Part shown: positions 15,213-17,482 of the stretch, one piece after another
How positions within the stretch are numbered: position 1 is the stretch's first letter
Layout: each line of letters begins with the position of its first letter
NCBI GenBank assembly: GCA_014381485.1
Contig: JACNLN010000106.1
Coordinates: 1-17,482 of the forward strand
From: Fidelibacterota bacterium
Lineage (GTDB): Bacteria > Fidelibacterota > Marinisomatia > Marinisomatales > CAZVFT01
DNA: 17,482 nucleotides
Reading direction: 5' to 3'
The notes under the pieces: generated by a model
What the model was told of the DNA's origin: nothing
The model's input: the letters and a program-made list of their open reading frames with translations, nothing else
Databases searched by the model: none
Position numbers and translations under genes: made by a program

Positions 15213-16196
15213 ATGACTATCATTACAAAAAATAACAGTAAAAGATTTCATTGGACGCAGAGGCAGAGGAAGCAATGTATTCACAGCAGAATAATATTAT
15301 TGGTTTTGTTTCTTTTTGGCTTTTTTCCTGTGGCATTGAGATCGGAAGGAAGTTACTCCGCTCTGGAAATACCGTATCACACTCGCTCTCTGGGTATGTC
15401 TGTGGTAGGGGCAGCCGATTGGCACGGGATGGACATCTCTTCCATAAATCCGTCGCTGTTGCAATCATCTAACCAGTCCCTCCTTATGTCGGTGGTCCGA
15501 TACCCAGCTGATATTCAAACAGGATTGGTTGAGTGGAGACAGGCGCTGGGCAACCGTAAGGTAGCCATCACATTAAGACATGTAAAATACGGAGCATTTG
15601 ACAAGCGGGGTGATGACGGAATAAAGACAGGTCAATTTACTGCAGGTGACACATGGATTTCTGTATCCTTTGCCCGGAAGCTGTATAAGTTGCTCGATGT
15701 TGGTATGACAGGTGGATTCTTTTTTAGCCAGATAGAAAATGTAAATGCCACCTTAGCCATTGTGTCTTGCGGAATAGTTTTGAAAATCCCGAGATTTGAT
15801 GCTCAGGTGGGAGCCAGTATTCGCAATTTTGGATATACACTCAAGAACTATACTGATTACCACGAAACAATTCCTACCAGTCTGGCACTGGGGTTATCAA
15901 AAAAGCTGGCGCACCTCCCGATGGAAATTTCTTTAGACGTATTGTGGTGGCGGAAAGAGGATCGAGCTGTTGTTCGGCTTGGCGGAGAGTTTTTTCTTCC
16001 AAATAACTTCAAGGTGAGGTGGGGAACAAGTTCATACAGGTTTGACCTTGGGACAGATGAGTTATGGCAGAGTTACATAGCGGGTTCATCTATTGGACTC
16101 GGATATGTAATTAAAAACTTAACGGTGGATATGGGCATTCACTATCAGGGTGCCGGTAGTGCGGTAATTGGCATTGGAATCTCCACAACACGTTAG
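15213..16196 (+). CDS. PorV/PorQ-like outer-membrane beta-barrel protein
   Basis: A 327-residue exported protein, probably a FadL-like beta-barrel. The N-terminus is basic (1-26), followed by a hydrophobic core IILLVLFLFGFFPVAL (27-42) and a likely signal-peptidase site near residue 44. The mature part starts with a segment typical of PorV/PorQ proteins: RSLGMSVVGAAD, then SINPSLL at about 78-84 (family: GG...A..DD..A...NPA.L). The rest alternates polar and hydrophobic residues with many glycines and aromatics, and ends in a short strand at the C-terminus. Some family members belong to type IX secretion, but many genomes carry several paralogues of unknown role, and no other T9SS gene is here. 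The 5' end is uncertain: the N-region is long and there is no well-spaced Shine-Dalgarno. Confidence 0.75.
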   Translation: MTIITKNNSKRFHWTQRQRKQCIHSRIILLVLFLFGFFPVALRSEGSYSALEIPYHTRSLGMSVVGAADWHGMDISSINPSLLQSSNQSLLMSVVRYPADIQTGLVEWRQALGNRKVAITLRHVKYGAFDKRGDDGIKTGQFTAGDTWISVSFARKLYKLLDVGMTGGFFFSQIENVNATLAIVSCGIVLKIPRFDAQVGASIRNFGYTLKNYTDYHETIPTSLALGLSKKLAHLPMEISLDVLWWRKEDRAVVRLGGEFFLPNNFKVRWGTSSYRFDLGTDELWQSYIAGSSIGLGYVIKNLTVDMGIHYQGAGSAVIGIGISTTR

Positions 16197-16216
16197 TCAT
16201 TTACACCTAAAATTTT

Positions 16217-16231
16217 ATATCATAATGATAT
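16217..16231. promoter_or_regulatory. Palindrome 1, candidate enhancer/operator
   Basis: ATATCAT and ATGATAT are perfect 7-bp arms around a single A. Its centre (16224) is about 132 nt before the start point predicted from the sigma-54-type element. That is a plausible position for an activator site. No T-tract follows, so it is not a terminator of the upstream gene. Confidence 0.35.
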
Positions 16232-16238
16232 TATCAAA

Positions 16239-16252
16239 CCATATTTATATGG
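16239..16252. promoter_or_regulatory. Palindrome 2, candidate enhancer/operator
   Basis: CCATAT and ATATGG are perfect 6-bp arms around TT. Its centre is about 21.5 bp from that of palindrome 1, close to two helical turns, so the two could be bound on the same DNA face. Confidence 0.35.
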
Positions 16253-16329
16253 ATTAACTCTGTTTTATGTAAATTGTCTAGGAGTTTAAGCTCTTGTATT
16301 ATAAGTAGTTACGATGAATAAATAATTTC

Positions 16330-16345
16330 TGGCACGTGTTTTGTA
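16330..16345 (+). promoter_or_regulatory. Sigma-54 (RpoN)-type -24/-12 promoter
   Basis: TGGCACG, a 4-nt spacer and TTGTA match the sigma-54 consensus TGGCACG-N4-TTGCA/T at every specified base except the -12 C, which is T. Predicted start is about 16356, giving a leader of about 35 nt to the ATG at 16391, with Shine-Dalgarno AGGAAGGAG at 16375-16383. The downstream truncated gene begins like PspC; psp operons of Enterobacteria are sigma-54 dependent, which supports the call. Confidence 0.6.
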
Positions 16346-16390
16346 TGTTTCTAAGTGCGCACATAAATTAACTTAGGAAGGAGAAAGAAA

Positions 16391-16492
16391 ATGAACAAAA
16401 AAAGAAGGCTTGAAGTAAATTGGATAATCCCCAATTGGATAATCCTAACTATTCTTTTAATTATTACCGTTAGCCCACTTTTCTTACTATAG
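16391..16492 (+). CDS. Small single-span membrane peptide (33 aa)
   Basis: A 33-codon gene with a strong Shine-Dalgarno (AGGAAGGAG, 7 nt before the ATG) and a sigma-54-type promoter about 46 nt upstream. The product has a basic N-terminus (MNKKRR) and one continuous hydrophobic stretch (about residues 11-33), so it is probably an inner-membrane peptide with the N-terminus in the cytoplasm. The DNA word TGGATAATCC occurs twice, 15 nt apart, giving WII twice. I do not recognise a family. It ends one base before the ATG of the truncated PspC gene, so the pair would be translationally coupled. Confidence 0.55.
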   Translation: MNKKRRLEVNWIIPNWIILTILLIITVSPLFLL

Positions 16493-16493
16493 T

Positions 16494-16571
16494 ATGAAGC
16501 GACTATACCGCAACAGAAAAGAAGGGAAATTTGTCGGGGTTTGTGAGGGCCTTGGCGAATATTTAAACTAA
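16494..16571 (+). pseudogene. Truncated PspC-domain gene (25 aa left)
   Basis: The peptide starts MKRLYRNRKEGKFVGVCEG and ends LGEYLN before a TAA. This is the conserved start of PspC domains (K.LYRS...K.I.GVCGGLAEYF), which normally continue with a DPT.VR segment and a membrane span, about 60 residues in all. The break falls exactly where the membrane part should begin. None of the three frames downstream restores a convincing DPT.VR motif. PspC proteins sit in the inner membrane and take part in phage-shock (envelope stress) signalling. The transposase gene converging on it ends less than 100 nt away, so truncation by insertion is likely. An alternative is that the short peptide is itself functional. 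Confidence 0.55.
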
Positions 16572-17482
16572 TCTTTAACACCTGAAAAAGCTAACTTAAG
16601 TAATAATTGCACATACAGAGTCCAGAAATGGTCTTGGCACTACACTTTTCATATTTTGTATTGGTTTTTACAATTCCCGAATGGTTGGTGGCAAAGCCTT
16701 ACCCACCGCATGAAAGACCTTTCCGCAGATCCCTTGACATTCAGTTCTGACAGCAAAACGTTTACCGTTTTCCTCAATGATTACTTCTTCTAATGCTTTC
16801 AAATCCTGCTTGATTTCTTCCCATTCAAAGCAAAAACCTGCTTGAGCCAGCTTATACTCTAACTCTTTCATTAAGACCAACGCCAGGAAACTACAAAATA
16901 CATGCCCGGTAATGGTATCATCCCGCTGATGGTAAATGGGGCGGGTTACCAGCAGTGATTTCACCTTCCTGAAAATCTGTTCTACCATCCAGAGTTCCTT
17001 ATACCGCAGGGCAACTTCTGCTGTCGGTAGATTCATATTGGTTCGCAACACCCATTTCCCATCAAAGCGTTCTTCATTCTTAACTTTATCAAAATCAATA
17101 GAAACACTGTTCTTTTCTATCTTTACATACTTCCGATACCCTTTATTCCCTACCAGCGTTTTTGCCCCTTGTTTCAGTGTCTGTTCCAGGGATTCAATAA
17201 TCGCCTGCCGATCCGCTGTGTCCTTCCGAGCCTGAACCGGATTCAAACAGACAATATATCGACGGTCATCAATACGGACTTCCTTCACTTTCAACGGGGA
17301 TGGATCCTTACTCCTGTGCTTCTCTGGATAGACTTCCTGATAGCGTCCACTGCGGCTTAATACAGACCGTTTCACTTCCGTGACCTTGCGCATCCGGACA
17401 CCCAGAATGTATTCCATATTATTTTCAGGGCTTTCCAACCAATCCAACACTTCCCGACTGATCATCCCCCGATCAGCTACAA
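16572..17482 (-). mobile_element. Insertion sequence, IS1634-type, right part only
   Basis: The window ends inside an insertion sequence carrying a DDE transposase on the minus strand. One end should lie between the truncated PspC gene (16571) and the transposase stop (16668). The exact boundary and terminal inverted repeat cannot be fixed because the other end is outside the window. I saw no obvious gene in 16572-16667. Confidence 0.55.
16668..17482 (-). CDS. IS1634-family (IS4 group) transposase, C-terminal part
   Basis: At least 270 codons of an intact minus-strand gene whose 5' part lies beyond the right edge. The first visible codons read VADRGMIS, which contains the second catalytic Asp of the IS4-group DDE fold. 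Near residue 155-169 (counted from the Met at 17465) is YKELWMVEQIFRKVKS, which fits the Y-(2)-R-(3)-E-(6)-K signature with Leu in place of Arg, as I recall for this family; the Glu codon at 16980-16982 is the third catalytic acid. Other family segments are YIVCLNPVQARKD, GNKGYRKY, WVLRTNMNLP and GHVFCSFLALVL. The Met at 17465 is internal, not the start. No frameshift is seen, so this copy could be active. Confidence 0.88.
   Translation of the reverse strand, partial: VADRGMISREVLDWLESPENNMEYILGVRMRKVTEVKRSVLSRSGRYQEVYPEKHRSKDPSPLKVKEVRIDDRRYIVCLNPVQARKDTADRQAIIESLEQTLKQGAKTLVGNKGYRKYVKIEKNSVSIDFDKVKNEERFDGKWVLRTNMNLPTAEVALRYKELWMVEQIFRKVKSLLVTRPIYHQRDDTITGHVFCSFLALVLMKELEYKLAQAGFCFEWEEIKQDLKALEEVIIEENGKRFAVRTECQGICGKVFHAVGKALPPTIREL

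Noticed and set aside
15419..15437. A second TGGCACG word that could be a sigma-54 -24 element
   Set aside because: It lies inside the PorV/PorQ-like gene and has no TTGC at the correct distance.
16572..16690. Possible remainder of the PspC domain in shifted frames (a GLGTTLFIF-like run)
   Set aside because: The hydrophobic run is weak, needs two frameshifts, lacks the DPT.VR motif and overlaps the transposase 3' end, so it more likely belongs to the insertion sequence.

Overview
The window reads as chromosomal housekeeping DNA from a free-living Gram-negative bacterium, ending in a mobile-element boundary. A PorV/PorQ-type outer-membrane protein, a K+-dependent membrane pyrophosphatase, an L25 protein with an acidic tail and intergenic dispersed repeats fit a lineage of the FCB superphylum (Marinimicrobia, Calditrichota or KSB1-like). 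This placement is inference from gene content; no marker here fixes the phylum.

Layout, left to right: (1) 1-187, an unassigned leader with two hairpins. (2) 188-2515, a divergent transketolase-like thiamine-diphosphate enzyme. (3) 2645-6786, a tightly packed run ruvB-queA-ispD-ispF-ispE: Holliday-junction branch migration, queuosine tRNA modification and three steps of the MEP isoprenoid pathway, with stop/start overlaps or very short gaps. (4) 6787-7270, a tRNA-Gln(TTG) inside a repeat-rich intergenic region. (5) 7271-9432, prs-rplY-pth: PRPP synthesis, ribosomal protein L25 and peptidyl-tRNA hydrolase. (6) 9541-11586, hppA. (7) 11689-12746, rpsF-rpsR-rplI, closed by a clear intrinsic terminator. 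(8) 12838-15072, priA. (9) 15213-16196, a PorV/PorQ-like outer-membrane protein. (10) 16197-16571, two palindromes, a strong sigma-54-type -24/-12 promoter match, a 33-codon membrane-peptide gene and a PspC domain cut off after 25 residues. (11) 16668-17482, the 3' part of an IS1634-type transposase on the minus strand, running off the window.

Most genes are core functions in translation, replication restart, recombination, isoprenoid and pyrophosphate/PRPP metabolism. The least ordinary part is 16197-16571. A sigma-54-like promoter with paired upstream palindromes drives a micro-gene pair whose second member begins like PspC. This resembles a stripped-down phage-shock (envelope stress) operon, apparently damaged next to an insertion sequence. 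A second unusual signal is a 29-nt identical repeat placed just before the ribosome-binding sites of both prs and hppA.
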